From positions 1 through 64,000 of the forward strand of contig JASBYX010000002.1 of assembly GCA_029983755.1 (NCBI GenBank): DNA of 64,000 nt. The letters run 5' to 3'. The notes under the pieces are model-generated. The model saw only the letters and a list, made by a program, of their open reading frames with translations, had not been told where the DNA came from and made no database searches. The translations under genes were made by a program, and so were the position numbers. This DNA comes from Anaerovoracaceae bacterium. GTDB lineage: Bacteria; Bacillota; Clostridia; Peptostreptococcales; Anaerovoracaceae. Positions 9,770 through 19,290 of the stretch are shown here, in pieces (position 1 is the stretch's first letter; every line of letters begins with the position of its first letter).

Positions 9770-10678
9770 ATGGCACAGATTATTGAAAGCATTCCTAACA
9801 TAAGTGAAGGAAGAAGAATGGACGTAATTGAAGCGTGTGTTGAAGAAATTAGAAGCACCCCGGGTTGCACGCTTTTGAGTTTTGTACCTGACGAAAGCCA
9901 CAACAGAACTGTGATAACATATATAGGAGATGCTAAGGGAGTTGAAGAAGCCAGCGTAAAACTTGTAAAAAAGGCAGCGGAGCTCATCGACCTTACCAAG
10001 CACAAGGGAGAGCATCCGAGAATGGGGGCAGTGGACGTTATGCCATTTTTGCCTATAAAGGAAGCTACAACTGAGGATTGCATCAAGCTTTCAGAGGTTG
10101 TGGGTGAAAGGATTGCTAAAGAAGCAGGAGTCCCTGTGTTCCTATATGAACAGTCAGCTAGACGACCTGAAAGACAGAACCTTGTTAAAATCAGGAAGGG
10201 TCAGTTCGAAGGCATGGCGGAAAAAGTTCAAGAAGAGGACTGGGAGCCTGACTTTGGGGGAAGAAAAATTCACCCTACAGCGGGAGTTATGGCAGTTGGG
10301 GCAAGACCGCCGCTAATTGCATACAACCTGAATCTGGACACTGCAAATGTGGAAATTGCAAAGAAAATCGCAGAGTCCATCAGAGAGAGAAACGGCGGCC
10401 TTGACTGCGTTAAAGCCATGGGTTTCATGATCGATGACGAAAAAACAGGTCAGCATTATGCCCAGGTTTCAATAAACATGACAAACTTTGAAGTTACACC
10501 TTTGTATAGGGTTACAGAACTTGTGAAGGCTGAGGCCAGACGATGGGGTGTGAGAGTCGTGCAGACGGAAGTTATAGGGCTGTGTCCTATGAAGGCTCTA
10601 ATCGACAGCGCTGAGTATTACCTCCAGATTAAGGATTTCGACTACCATACTCAGGTGCTGGAGAACCATATTTTGTAG
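9770..10678 (+). CDS. ftcD: Glutamate formimidoyltransferase
   Basis: 302-residue stand-alone formiminotransferase. Moves the formimino group of formiminoglutamate to THF, releasing glutamate. The N-terminal sequence IIESIPNISEGRR and GEHPRMGAVDVMPF are hallmark segments. ATG lies behind AGGAGGAGAA, 8 bp after fchA. Together with fchA it channels the histidine one-carbon unit into folate metabolism rather than releasing formamide or formate. Confidence 0.95.
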   Translation: MAQIIESIPNISEGRRMDVIEACVEEIRSTPGCTLLSFVPDESHNRTVITYIGDAKGVEEASVKLVKKAAELIDLTKHKGEHPRMGAVDVMPFLPIKEATTEDCIKLSEVVGERIAKEAGVPVFLYEQSARRPERQNLVKIRKGQFEGMAEKVQEEDWEPDFGGRKIHPTAGVMAVGARPPLIAYNLNLDTANVEIAKKIAESIRERNGGLDCVKAMGFMIDDEKTGQHYAQVSINMTNFEVTPLYRVTELVKAEARRWGVRVVQTEVIGLCPMKALIDSAEYYLQIKDFDYHTQVLENHIL

Positions 10679-10788
10679 AATTTTGTGGAGCCATAAGTTT
10701 CTGGAAATATCAGACTCTATGAAATAACAGAATTTGTGGAACTATCGGTTAAAGTAGGATTATAGTAGGATTTTGGATTGCGGAAAGA

Positions 10789-11358
10789 ATGAGAATAAAA
10801 GAATTTAAGGCGAGAATACCCGTTAGGGAATATATTGACAAATACATAGATATTGAAAAATTTGAGCAGTACTGCAGAGAGTGCAAGAATTGGGAGAAAG
10901 TTTGGTCCTGCCCGCCATTTAAATTTGATCCCATAGACTACTGGGAGCAGTTCGACAGGTTTTTCGTGCTGGGCTACAAAGTGATCCTTGAAAATGAAGA
11001 GGAGAGGGAGAACTGGGCTGTCAAACTTTCGGAAGCAAAGCAGAAGATGATGGACTATCTCTTTGAAATGGAGCTCATGTACATCGGGGGAGTTTCCCTG
11101 GCTCCGGGCAACTGCAAACTCTGTGCTGACGAAAAGGGAATAATAATTGATGACGACAGATATTGCAGCAGAAGCCAAGAGGAACCTTGCAGGTATCCGG
11201 AGAAAATGCGCTACTCCATCGAAGCTCTAGGGGGAGATGTGACTAAAACTGCTGAGGACCTCCTGGGGCTGGAACTTAAGTGGGGCAAAGACGGTGAGCT
11301 GCCGGAGTATTTTGCACTTGTAGGGGGTCTAATTTACAGCGACAAAGCGTTTATGTAA
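10789..11358 (+). CDS. DUF2284 predicted metal-binding protein
   Basis: 189-residue cysteine-rich protein of the DUF2284 family. Cysteines occur as CREC (about 27-30), SCPP (about 42), a NCKLC group and further Cys around EEPC, consistent with a metal or iron-sulfur site. Function unknown. It lies 110 bp after ftcD on the same strand without an obvious terminator between, so it may be read through with the hut operon, but the gap is larger than within the operon. Confidence 0.8.
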   Translation: MRIKEFKARIPVREYIDKYIDIEKFEQYCRECKNWEKVWSCPPFKFDPIDYWEQFDRFFVLGYKVILENEEERENWAVKLSEAKQKMMDYLFEMELMYIGGVSLAPGNCKLCADEKGIIIDDDRYCSRSQEEPCRYPEKMRYSIEALGGDVTKTAEDLLGLELKWGKDGELPEYFALVGGLIYSDKAFM

Positions 11359-11416
11359 AAGGGACCTTGTAATCGGCTGAAATACGTATACCGTAGTGCG
11401 AGAGGAACAACCTTCT

Positions 11417-12181
11417 ATGGTGAGAACACAGACTTCACAAAATAGCGGCAGAAAGAGGCTGCGTGACTGGCTTGGGCCGGTTCTCATAGTTGTGGGAATC
11501 GCTGTTTTGTTGATGCCAATTATACAGGCCAGGTTCATAGAACAGAGTGAGAATGAAAAGGTCGTGAAGGCCTTTGAGGAGTACAGTAGCAATGAGAAGA
11601 CGGAGAAGGGAAATCAATCGAAGGTTTCCCTTTTTCAGGAAGAAAACGCTCCGATCGGAGTGATTTACCTTCCTACGATTGACATTGCATTACCGATTTA
11701 CGACAGATTGAGTGAATTTGCTCTCTCAAAAGGGGTAGGTGCAATGAAGGGATACGATGATATAAGCGGGGAAATGAACACAGTTTGTGCTCTTTCTTCT
11801 CACAGCGGTCTCAGTGCTAACGGCCTTTTCACTAACCTGAACAAGATTAAGAAGAACGAAAATTTTTACATAAGAAAGGCAGACGGCAAAATCAATCAGT
11901 ACAAGGTCTACGACATTAAGACAGTTTTGCCCAATGACACATCAAGACTTAAAAAGGTCGAAGGTCAGGCTACAGCCATACTTATAACCTGTGAGAACCT
12001 TGAGGGAATCAATACCCATAGGAGACTGGTTTTCGGAAAGCTCATGGGAGAAATTGACAGAATTCCGGAGGGTACTTTTGTCCTGAGTACATATGAGAAA
12101 ATCGTCCTAGGGGTGATAGCACTCGTTGTCCTGAACTTCTTAATTCGAATTTTCGTAGGGAAAAAGAAGAAAAACATGTAG
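11417..12181 (+). CDS. Sortase with C-terminal membrane segment (class A/C-like)
   Basis: Cysteine transpeptidase that attaches surface proteins. Residues about 20-38 are an N-terminal membrane anchor. The catalytic residues are His129 (in LSSHSG), Cys192 (in LITCEN) and Arg202 or Arg203 (INTHRRLV). A second hydrophobic helix (about 229-247) followed by basic residues closes the protein, as in pilus (class C) sortases, although no DPW/DPF lid motif is seen. ATG 11417 is preferred over GTG 11396 because GAGAGG precedes it. No substrate gene is adjacent. Confidence 0.85.
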   Translation: MVRTQTSQNSGRKRLRDWLGPVLIVVGIAVLLMPIIQARFIEQSENEKVVKAFEEYSSNEKTEKGNQSKVSLFQEENAPIGVIYLPTIDIALPIYDRLSEFALSKGVGAMKGYDDISGEMNTVCALSSHSGLSANGLFTNLNKIKKNENFYIRKADGKINQYKVYDIKTVLPNDTSRLKKVEGQATAILITCENLEGINTHRRLVFGKLMGEIDRIPEGTFVLSTYEKIVLGVIALVVLNFLIRIFVGKKKKNM

Positions 12182-12330
12182 TATAATGGAAAGATCTGTA
12201 GTATCAGAGGTAACAGTCGAACCTAAAACTTTTAGCATACAAATATAAATATATGTCCGCATTTAGTTGTAATATACGACATAGATATGTTACAATAAAT
12301 GTGGATATTTTATATTTAGGAGGGATTGTT

Positions 12331-12936
12331 TTGGAGAAAAAGCAAATTGTCCGGGACATAATAGTGAGTAATGGTGGAATTGCAAGCACTGCAGATTTTG
12401 TAGCCGAAGATATCAGTAGATATGAAGTTGCATCATACTGTAAAGATGGAGTTGTTAAAAGAATTAGAAGAGGATTTTATAAACTACCGGATGATAATCC
12501 AATTTCTGAAGAAAAGTTGCTAAAGGCGATTTTACCACAAGGAATTATATGTATAGAATCAGCTCTTTTCTATTACAAATATAGTGACTTTGTTCCACGA
12601 CAGTGGTCTATTGCGGTTCCTAGAACAGCTACGAGAGCTGTAAATAGAGTAGTTGAATTTCCGATGAAAGCCTATTATGTTCAGAAGGAGTTTTTGGATA
12701 TAGGACGGACTACAGGAAATTTTAATGGAGTAACGTTACCAATATATGATAGAGAAAGAACGATTTGTGACTGTTTTAAATATCGCACGAAACTCGATAG
12801 AGAAATTTTTATTAAAGCTGTCAATGCATATGCGTCTGATAAATCCAAAAATCTTGCTAATCTTTCCATTTATGCAAGAAAGATGGGCATATACACAAAA
12901 GTTTTTAATCTAATGGAGGTTTTACTAAATGAATGA
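12331..12936 (+). CDS. abiEi: AbiEi-type antitoxin / transcriptional repressor
   Basis: 201-residue protein of the AbiEi family, the antitoxin of type IV AbiE systems. It has an N-terminal winged-helix (IVRDIIVSNGGIAS, then KDGVVKRIRRGFYKLP) and a C-terminal domain (RTATRAVNRVV ... YDRERTICDCFK). The start is TTG 12331, six bases behind AGGAGGG; the longest open frame begins upstream at 12253 but has no ribosome site. Overlaps the toxin gene by 8 bp. In characterised AbiE systems the antitoxin represses its own promoter. Confidence 0.85.
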   Translation: MEKKQIVRDIIVSNGGIASTADFVAEDISRYEVASYCKDGVVKRIRRGFYKLPDDNPISEEKLLKAILPQGIICIESALFYYKYSDFVPRQWSIAVPRTATRAVNRVVEFPMKAYYVQKEFLDIGRTTGNFNGVTLPIYDRERTICDCFKYRTKLDREIFIKAVNAYASDKSKNLANLSIYARKMGIYTKVFNLMEVLLNE

Positions 12937-13834
12937 TCCTGCTGCATCTGTTTTGGCGCGACTCAAAAATAAGTCAAAAGAAAGTGATAAGAGCTACCAA
13001 TTATTTCTTCAACTTTTTTCCCAAGAAGAGTTCTTACGGCGGCTAGAGAATTCACAGTATTCTGAGAATTTGGTGTTGAAAGGTGGGCTATTTCTATACA
13101 CATTAACGGAATTTGACAGTCGAGTAACGGTAGATATAGATTTCCTACTCAAAAAACTGCCAAACTCACCTGAACAATTACAGAAGATTCTAAAAGATAT
13201 TATAGAGCAAGAAACAGGTAACAATTTTGTATAATTTGAGATAAAAAATATTACAAAAATATCAGTGGCAAATAAGTACTCTGGAATTAGTGCATCTATT
13301 GTTGCCCACATCAAAAATACAAAAACCCCATTTTCAATTGACATTGGAGTAGGTGATATAATAGTACCCAATCAAGTGAAGCGAGTTATACCAACTCAAC
13401 TTTCCGGGTTTCATAGTCCTCTAATTAATACCTATTCAATAGAGACGACTGTTGCAGAAAAGATAGATGCGATCCTTAATTTAATGGAGTTTTCGAGCCG
13501 AATGAAGGATTACTATGATATCTTTTATTTAGCAAATGAATTTGATTTTGATGGCGCTCATTTAAGTGAGGCTCTAAATAAAACTTTCATAAATCGAGGA
13601 CGAAAATTCAGCACAAAACAATTTAAGGATATGACCAATTTCTACAACAATAGTGATATGCAAATAAAATGGAATGCATTTGTTAAGAAAATTGATCTAG
13701 GAGCAATTAGCTTAAAAAATGTACTTGATACTATAGATACTTTCCTCAGTAGACCAATATATGCTATTATTGAAGGCAAACCTTTTGAAGAAACATGGAT
13801 AGCATCTGAAAATCGATGGATAAAAACATACTAA
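12929..13834 (+). pseudogene. abiEii: AbiEii-type nucleotidyltransferase toxin, interrupted by an in-frame stop
   Basis: The N-terminal part (12929-13234, 101 residues) carries the nucleotidyltransferase motif KGGLFLY followed by DIDFLL. Translation then meets TAA at 13232-13234, but the same reading frame continues without shift through 13834 with recognisable family sequence (TVAEKIDAILNL, RMKDYYDIFYLA). So the break is one nonsense codon, not a frameshift. Restart could begin around GTG 13267. The full-length product would be about 301 residues, normal for AbiEii. Gene is AT-rich compared with the neighbours, suggesting transfer. A sequencing error remains possible. Confidence 0.82.
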
Positions 13835-13864
13835 AAAGCTGAAGGCTAAACCTTCAGCTTTTAA
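13834..13864. terminator. Bidirectional terminator
   Basis: AAAAGCTGAAGG and CCTTCAGCTTTT form a perfect 12-bp stem with a five-base loop between convergent abiEii and the DsbA-like gene. Confidence 0.9.
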
Positions 13865-13875
13865 AATTACATTAA

Positions 13876-14511
13876 CTATTTCGAGATTGCGTTTTTGATA
13901 AATGTCTTGAGCTCCTCGTAAGAACCGGTACCTATGGTTGCGTGCTCCTCATCTGTCTTACCATCGATAATCAGGAAAGGCACCACATTGACACCATAGC
14001 TTGCTACTACAAGGAAATCGTCCTTTAAAAGCTTTTCAGTCTTAGGATCTTCGAGGGCTTTTGACCAAGCTGCCATGTCTATACCGGTGGTTTCAACTGC
14101 CGCCCTTATAACCTTTGGATCGTTAATGTTTTTAACATCAACAAAATAAGCGGTCTCCAGGGCATCGAACACGCCCCAGTAGGCATCCTCGCCGCCTACA
14201 GCTCTAGCAGCTTCACAAGCCATTAAAGGGGGAATGGATATAGGAAGAGGGCCATCGTAAGCCTCCAAACCTTCATAATTATATATCCTGTCAGGGGACT
14301 TACCTGCATTCTTTTTCCAATGCTCAATAAATAATTCCTTCGCTTTTTCTTCAGAGCCGTAATCCGCAGCATAGTCAGACCGATCAAGAAGGAGTGCAAA
14401 ACTTCTATGCTGTATCTCAAGCTCCGGAAATTCCTTTGAAAGTTGCCTTATAATTGGCGAAGCCATATAACAATATGCACAAAGCACATCGTGGAAAAAC
14501 TCCATTTTCAT
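13876..14511 (-). CDS. DsbA-family thiol oxidoreductase (FrnE-like)
   Basis: 211 residues, thioredoxin fold with an inserted helical domain. The redox motif CAYC is at residues 11-14, and the cis-Pro loop is in GVNVVPFLII. No signal peptide, so cytoplasmic. Similar to the FrnE/polyketide-associated DsbA subfamily; the substrate is unknown. Lies 20 bp downstream of alr on the same strand and may be co-transcribed with purB-alr. Confidence 0.85.
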   Translation of the reverse strand: MKMEFFHDVLCAYCYMASPIIRQLSKEFPELEIQHRSFALLLDRSDYAADYGSEEKAKELFIEHWKKNAGKSPDRIYNYEGLEAYDGPLPISIPPLMACEAARAVGGEDAYWGVFDALETAYFVDVKNINDPKVIRAAVETTGIDMAAWSKALEDPKTEKLLKDDFLVVASYGVNVVPFLIIDGKTDEEHATIGTGSYEELKTFIKNAISK

Positions 14512-14531
14512 GGCAAATACCTCCTATTCAA

Positions 14532-15671
14532 TTACTTAACGTAAACCTTAGGAAGCCTCTGTCCAAAAGCACAGGTGATTTCGTAGTTGATAGTACCTGT
14601 TGCATCTGCAATGTCATCAGCGAGAATAGTGTTTGTTCCATCGCTACCCATTACAATAACCTCATCACCAATTTTAACTTCAGGAACATCTGTAACATCA
14701 ACCATACACTGATCCATACAGATATTACCTGCAACCGGGCAGACAACCCCATTTACGATAACCTTAGCTTGAGCAGAATAAGGTCTAGGATATCCGTCAG
14801 CATATCCGAGAGCTAATGTAGCAATCTTTGAAGGCCTCTCGGCAATAAACTTTCTACCATATCCACAAGAAAACCCTACAGGAACATCCTTAAGATGAAC
14901 AATCGCAGCCTTAACACTCATCACCGGCTTAATATCGAGGTTTTCCTTTAGAACTTCATGGGATGGGTAGCACCCGTACAAAATAATTCCGGGGCGTACA
15001 GCGTCGAAGTAGACGCTAGGGATCTCCATGATGGAAGCGGAATTTGCAAGGGTTCTCTTCGGTAGTTTAATCCCGTTTTCTTCAAGAAAACTATAGAACT
15101 TGTTGTACTTTTCTTCCTGAAGATGAGAGAAGCTCTTATCTGCCGCATCGGCCGTCGCCATATGTGAAAAGAGGCCCTTCAGCTTGAAATTCTCAAGCTC
15201 ACACATCCCCTTAACCTCAGGCAACGCAGCCTCAAACTCATCAGCCAAGTACCCTATCCTCCCCATACCGGTATCGATAGCCAGAAGCCCCTCCAAAGTC
15301 TTCCCCGCCGAAGCGGCAGCCTTATCAATAGCCTTAGCGTTGTCTAAAGAGCAAACAACAGGAGTCAAATCGTATTCAACCAATGTATCAACATAGAAAT
15401 CAGGAGTGAGACCAAGAATAATTATCTCCTCTTTAGCCCCGTGCTCCCTCAAAGTAACAGCTTCCTGAAGGGTCGCAACAGCGAAAATCTTCACTCCGTT
15501 ATCCCTTAAAACCTGAGCACAGGCTGGAGCACCGTGACCGTATGCATCTGCTTTGATAACACCGATGATCTCCCTGTCAGCACCGATTTTCTCTCGAATC
15601 TGTTTGATGTTGTAATCAAGATTAGAGAGGTTAACCTCGACCCAAGCGGGTCTAATCGCATCTTTAAACAT
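14532..15671 (-). CDS. alr: Alanine racemase
   Basis: Interconverts L- and D-alanine for peptidoglycan. PLP lysine is Lys40 in VIKADAYGHGA; GYADGYPR carries family-conserved residues, and the catalytic Tyr region (CGYGRKF) is present. 379 residues, usual length. 47 bp downstream of purB. A second PLP racemase of related fold (orr) is at 54778, but is clearly different in sequence. Confidence 0.95.
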   Translation of the reverse strand: MFKDAIRPAWVEVNLSNLDYNIKQIREKIGADREIIGVIKADAYGHGAPACAQVLRDNGVKIFAVATLQEAVTLREHGAKEEIIILGLTPDFYVDTLVEYDLTPVVCSLDNAKAIDKAAASAGKTLEGLLAIDTGMGRIGYLADEFEAALPEVKGMCELENFKLKGLFSHMATADAADKSFSHLQEEKYNKFYSFLEENGIKLPKRTLANSASIMEIPSVYFDAVRPGIILYGCYPSHEVLKENLDIKPVMSVKAAIVHLKDVPVGFSCGYGRKFIAERPSKIATLALGYADGYPRPYSAQAKVIVNGVVCPVAGNICMDQCMVDVTDVPEVKIGDEVIVMGSDGTNTILADDIADATGTINYEITCAFGQRLPKVYVK

Positions 15672-15718
15672 TTCTTTAATCTTCCTTTCCTTATTCTGCT
15701 CACTTAATTCTATAGAAT

Positions 15719-17149
15719 TTATACCCTAATTTCTGAAGTTATTCCAAGGGAATCGGAATTTTCTTCTAAAATTGGGTTAATGATATCATTTAGAAAATCT
15801 AAAGTCTGCTCCTTTGCCCTACCGATGTAGTTTTCAGGCTTTATTATCCTCTTCAAATCCTCATCGCTAACATTAAAGGCAGGATCATTGGCAATCCTGT
15901 GGAGAAGGTCGTTAGGCTTACCCTCTTCTTTGACAGTTTTAGCAGCAGCCATGGAATGAGTTCTGATGAGTTCATGAAGCTCCTGCCTGTCACCTCCTGC
16001 CTTAACAGCATCCATCATAATATTCTCTGTAGCCATGAAAGGCAGTTCTGCCATGAGCTGTGCCTCTATAACCTTAGGGTATACCACAAGGCCATCAGCG
16101 ATATTGTTATAAAGTTCCAAGATTCCATCTGTAGCAAGGAATGCCTCAGGTACAGAAAGCCTCTTGTTGGCGGAATCATCAAGAGTACGCTCAAACCACT
16201 GGGTGGCAGCTGTAATGGCGGGATTCGTGTTGTTTATAATAACGTAATTAGCAAGAGCAGCCATTCTCTCTGAACGCATAGGATTTCTCTTATACGCCAT
16301 GGCGGATGACCCAATCTGATCCTTCTCAAAAGGTTCCTCAACTTGCTTCATATGCTGAAGAAGCCTGATATCGTTGCTGAACTTATGAGCAGATTGAGCG
16401 ATGCCGGCCAGCACATTCAAGACTCTGCTGTCAACCTTTCTGGAGTAAGTCTGCCCCGAAACCGCATAGCAAGCCGTAAAGCCCATCTTCTCAGCTATTT
16501 TGTTGTCAAGCTCCTTGCACTTTTCGTGGTCACCCTCAAAGAGTTCAAGGAAGCTGGCCTGTGTACCGGTCGTCCCCTTGGAACCAAGCAATTTCAAACT
16601 TCCGAGCACATAGTCCAAATCCTCAAGATCTAGGAGAAGCTCATTCAGCCAAAGAGTGGCACGCTTTCCCACTGTGGTCGGTTGAGCAGCCTGGTAGTGT
16701 GTGTATGCAAGAGTAGGGAGATCTGCGTATTCTTCAGCGAATTTGGCAAGACTTGACATTGCGTTTAAAAGTTTCTTCCTGACCAGACGAAGCCCCTCTG
16801 CCATGAGAATAATATCCGTGTTGTCTCCAACGTAGCAGGAAGTCGCCCCAAGGTGAATTATCCCCTTAGCCTTAGGACACTGAAGACCATAGGCATAAAC
16901 GTGAGCCATAACATCGTGTCTAACCTGCTTTTCTCGCTCTTTGGCAGCCTCAAAATTGATGTCGTTTCTGTGAGATTTCAGCTCCTCAATCTGCTCCCGG
17001 GTTATCGGAAGGCCAAGCTCCATCTCCGCCTCGGCCAGGGCGATCCATAGACTGCGCCAAGTTCTGAACTTAGTCAGGGGCGAAAAAAGCTCTTTCATCT
17101 CTTTGCCGGCGTATCGCTCGGACAGCGGACTAACATAAAATTCGTTCAT
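15719..17149 (-). CDS. purB: Adenylosuccinate lyase
   Basis: Fumarase/aspartase superfamily. Splits SAICAR and adenylosuccinate, releasing fumarate, in purine synthesis. The signature GSSAMAYKRNPMRSER is intact and includes the flexible catalytic loop; HLGATSCYVGDNTD holds another active-site segment. 476 residues, family length. Start ATG follows GGGAGATTGAA. First gene of the minus-strand group purB-alr-dsbA-like. Confidence 0.96.
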   Translation of the reverse strand: MNEFYVSPLSERYAGKEMKELFSPLTKFRTWRSLWIALAEAEMELGLPITREQIEELKSHRNDINFEAAKEREKQVRHDVMAHVYAYGLQCPKAKGIIHLGATSCYVGDNTDIILMAEGLRLVRKKLLNAMSSLAKFAEEYADLPTLAYTHYQAAQPTTVGKRATLWLNELLLDLEDLDYVLGSLKLLGSKGTTGTQASFLELFEGDHEKCKELDNKIAEKMGFTACYAVSGQTYSRKVDSRVLNVLAGIAQSAHKFSNDIRLLQHMKQVEEPFEKDQIGSSAMAYKRNPMRSERMAALANYVIINNTNPAITAATQWFERTLDDSANKRLSVPEAFLATDGILELYNNIADGLVVYPKVIEAQLMAELPFMATENIMMDAVKAGGDRQELHELIRTHSMAAAKTVKEEGKPNDLLHRIANDPAFNVSDEDLKRIIKPENYIGRAKEQTLDFLNDIINPILEENSDSLGITSEIRV

Positions 17150-17254
17150 TTCAATCTCCCTTTATCTCATTTTTGTACATTTATTTTATACCACAAAACA
17201 GCTGTTTTTTCAAGGTTTCGGCGCCTCTTGAGGCGAAGGGTTATGGCAAAATAA

Positions 17255-17301
17255 AAGAACCGAGACAAGCCATGTGATAAGGGCTAATTTCTCGGTTCTT
17301 A
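17255..17301 (-). terminator. Terminator after the NrdD-like gene
   Basis: AAGAACCGAGA and TCTCGGTTCTT form an 11-bp stem; on the minus strand the distal arm runs into a T-rich tail. The flank 17338-17420 is an unusual CT-rich tract on the plus strand. Confidence 0.8.
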
Positions 17302-17439
17302 AATTTCTAACAAAGCAAAATTTTAAGAGTATTCCTATCGTCTCTTATGTTACTGTATTTCTGTCGCTATCTCTCTGTTTCTGTTGATCTCTCGCTCTGT
17401 CTCTGCCTCTCTTGCTTTCAACCGGTCTTTGCTTGATTC

Positions 17440-17724
17440 CTACAGATTAGCTACCATATCACAGCAGCAGATTCCGTGCTTAACTCTTGCAGCTTCCTCA
17501 GCGGACTTAGCATCGTTCCAGTTGTCCATGGTTCCTACCAGATAACCGGTAATCCTTCTGATTCTCTCAAAGTCAACAGGAGCAAAAGTATAACTCAGAT
17601 CAGCGTGATCTCCATCAAGATTGATTTTGAGTGAGTCAAGCTTTCTTCCATGTTTCTCTTCCAAATATTCTACATACTTAGCAGCTTCAGCTGCGGATGC
17701 GTTTCCTGTAATCTTAACGTTCAT
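17440..17724 (-). CDS. Small protein like the C-terminal part of anaerobic ribonucleotide reductase
   Basis: 94 residues. The segment RRITGYLVGTMDNWNDAKSAEEAARVKH looks like the C-terminal region of NrdD-type reductases, but the protein has no catalytic barrel and no clear glycyl-radical motif; it ends with a CCC cluster (ICCCDM). Short stand-alone homologues are known in Clostridia without a proven role. Start is set at ATG 17724, eight bases after AGGAGG; an ATG two codons earlier is too near the ribosome site. Single gene. Confidence 0.6.
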   Translation of the reverse strand: MNVKITGNASAAEAAKYVEYLEEKHGRKLDSLKINLDGDHADLSYTFAPVDFERIRRITGYLVGTMDNWNDAKSAEEAARVKHGICCCDMVANL

Positions 17725-17829
17725 CCCCATACCTCCTAATTAATAAATCTAGTATAATTGCTGTAAAAAGACTATACCCGAATTATATCACATCGAAACA
17801 AGATATGGTAGATATTTTTTGAAAAAATT

Positions 17830-19179
17830 TTAAAAACTACTTTTACTTGTGGTAGTCCATACTCCCATTTTCTCGGCTTCAGCCACCAGAGAGTCCTGAA
17901 AATCAGGGTGTGCAATGCTTATGAGAAGTTCTGCTCTTTCCCAGGTAGACTTACCTTTCAGGTTAACGGCTCCGAATTCAGTCACAACATAGTGTGTGCA
18001 GGAACGAGGTGTAGTGACTATGTACCCCGGCTTCATGGCAGCCGTTATCAGAGAAATTCTTTCACCGTTCAAAACCTTAGTTGAAGGAGTGCAGATGAAA
18101 CTCTGCCCACCGTTTGAATGATAAGCACCTTGAACAAAGTCAAGCTGTCCTCCCGTACCAGAAATGTGCTTAAAGTTAGAGGACTCGGAACAGACTTGGC
18201 CATAAAGGTCGAGAATTATACAACTGTTAACGGACACAAAATTATCCATGCTAGCTATGATTCCCTGATTGTTAACGTAATCCACAGGAGCACAGTAGCA
18301 CAGGGAGTTGTCATCGATAAAATCATACAGCTCCTGAGTTCCTCCGGCAAAAGCGTAAACGAGCTTACCGTTGTTAAGCTTCTTGGTGCTCGTCAATTTA
18401 CCGGCCTTGAATAGTTCCAGATAACCGTCCACCAGCATTTCCGTGTGTCCGGAAAGGTTTTGAATATCTGAATCGGCGATGAGCTTGCCTATGGTTGAAG
18501 GAAGAGCACCGATCCCAAGCTGCAGTGTGCTGTCATCTCTGATTTTTTCAACTACAAACTTAGCAATCTTCTCATCTGTTTCTGTTGTGGCACCGTTTGG
18601 AATAGTAGCCATAGGCTGATTGGAACTCTCCACCACGTAGTCAACGTGGGCAAGATTGATCTTGTTGTTAATCCCAAGAGCCTTTGGCATATTTTCGTTC
18701 ACCTCTAAGATAACCATCTTAGCAGAACGTACAACACCCCATATATCTGAAACTTGCGGTCCTAGATTAAAGAAACCATACTCATCCATAGGTCCTACGG
18801 AAAGCATTGCGATATCAATATTACAATCATTGTGCTCCCAATAAGAGGGGAGCTCGTTAAAGTTCATTGGAATATACCAGCATCGCCCGTCGTTGGCCAT
18901 CTTCCTGTCTGCACCTGTAAAATGTGCTGATGCAAAACGGAAGTGATCCGCCGGATATCCTGCTTTATAAACTTCCCACGGGGCATGAATGGCAACGGTT
19001 GAGAGAATTTCAACTCCCCTAAGATCGTCCCTCTTTGCCAAAGCAGCATCGAGGTCATTCACGGCACCGATTCCAAGACCGAAGTGAACCCTCATATTAT
19101 TTTCGACCAAAGCTGCAGCCTGGTCGGCCGTTATAACCTTCTTCTTGTAATTATCTTTAATCTCCTCTAGTCTATACAT
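17830..19179 (-). CDS. Butyryl-CoA:acetate-type CoA-transferase
   Basis: 449 residues of the acetyl-CoA hydrolase/transferase family. Segments LGIGALPSTIG (about 221-231), HTEMLVDGY (about 245-253, the Glu probably forming the CoA thioester intermediate) and GTGGQLDFVQGA match butyryl-CoA:acetate and 4-hydroxybutyrate CoA-transferases. In an amino-acid fermenter it would move CoA from butyryl-CoA or a related acyl-CoA to acetate as the last step of acid formation. The acyl substrate cannot be fixed from sequence alone. Monocistronic, with a hairpin upstream. Confidence 0.85.
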   Translation of the reverse strand: MYRLEEIKDNYKKKVITADQAAALVENNMRVHFGLGIGAVNDLDAALAKRDDLRGVEILSTVAIHAPWEVYKAGYPADHFRFASAHFTGADRKMANDGRCWYIPMNFNELPSYWEHNDCNIDIAMLSVGPMDEYGFFNLGPQVSDIWGVVRSAKMVILEVNENMPKALGINNKINLAHVDYVVESSNQPMATIPNGATTETDEKIAKFVVEKIRDDSTLQLGIGALPSTIGKLIADSDIQNLSGHTEMLVDGYLELFKAGKLTSTKKLNNGKLVYAFAGGTQELYDFIDDNSLCYCAPVDYVNNQGIIASMDNFVSVNSCIILDLYGQVCSESSNFKHISGTGGQLDFVQGAYHSNGGQSFICTPSTKVLNGERISLITAAMKPGYIVTTPRSCTHYVVTEFGAVNLKGKSTWERAELLISIAHPDFQDSLVAEAEKMGVWTTTSKSSF

Positions 19180-19229
19180 TTCAGATCCTCACAATCATAA
19201 AAGTTAGATAGGGATTGCCAACAAATTAA

Positions 19230-19266
19230 CAATCGCCTGACTGTATTTTACTACAACCAGGCGACA
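19230..19266 (-). terminator. Hairpin between the voltage-sensor-like gene and the CoA-transferase
   Basis: TCGCCTG (19233-19239) pairs with CAGGCGA (19258-19264). The T-run on the minus strand is weak, so it may only be a partial terminator. Confidence 0.45.
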
Positions 19267-19290
19267 CATTCAAGATTTTTTATAAATTAT

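Noticed and set aside
13200..13270. Frameshift in abiEii
   Set aside because: Both parts are in the same frame, 336 bp apart; the break is a single stop codon.
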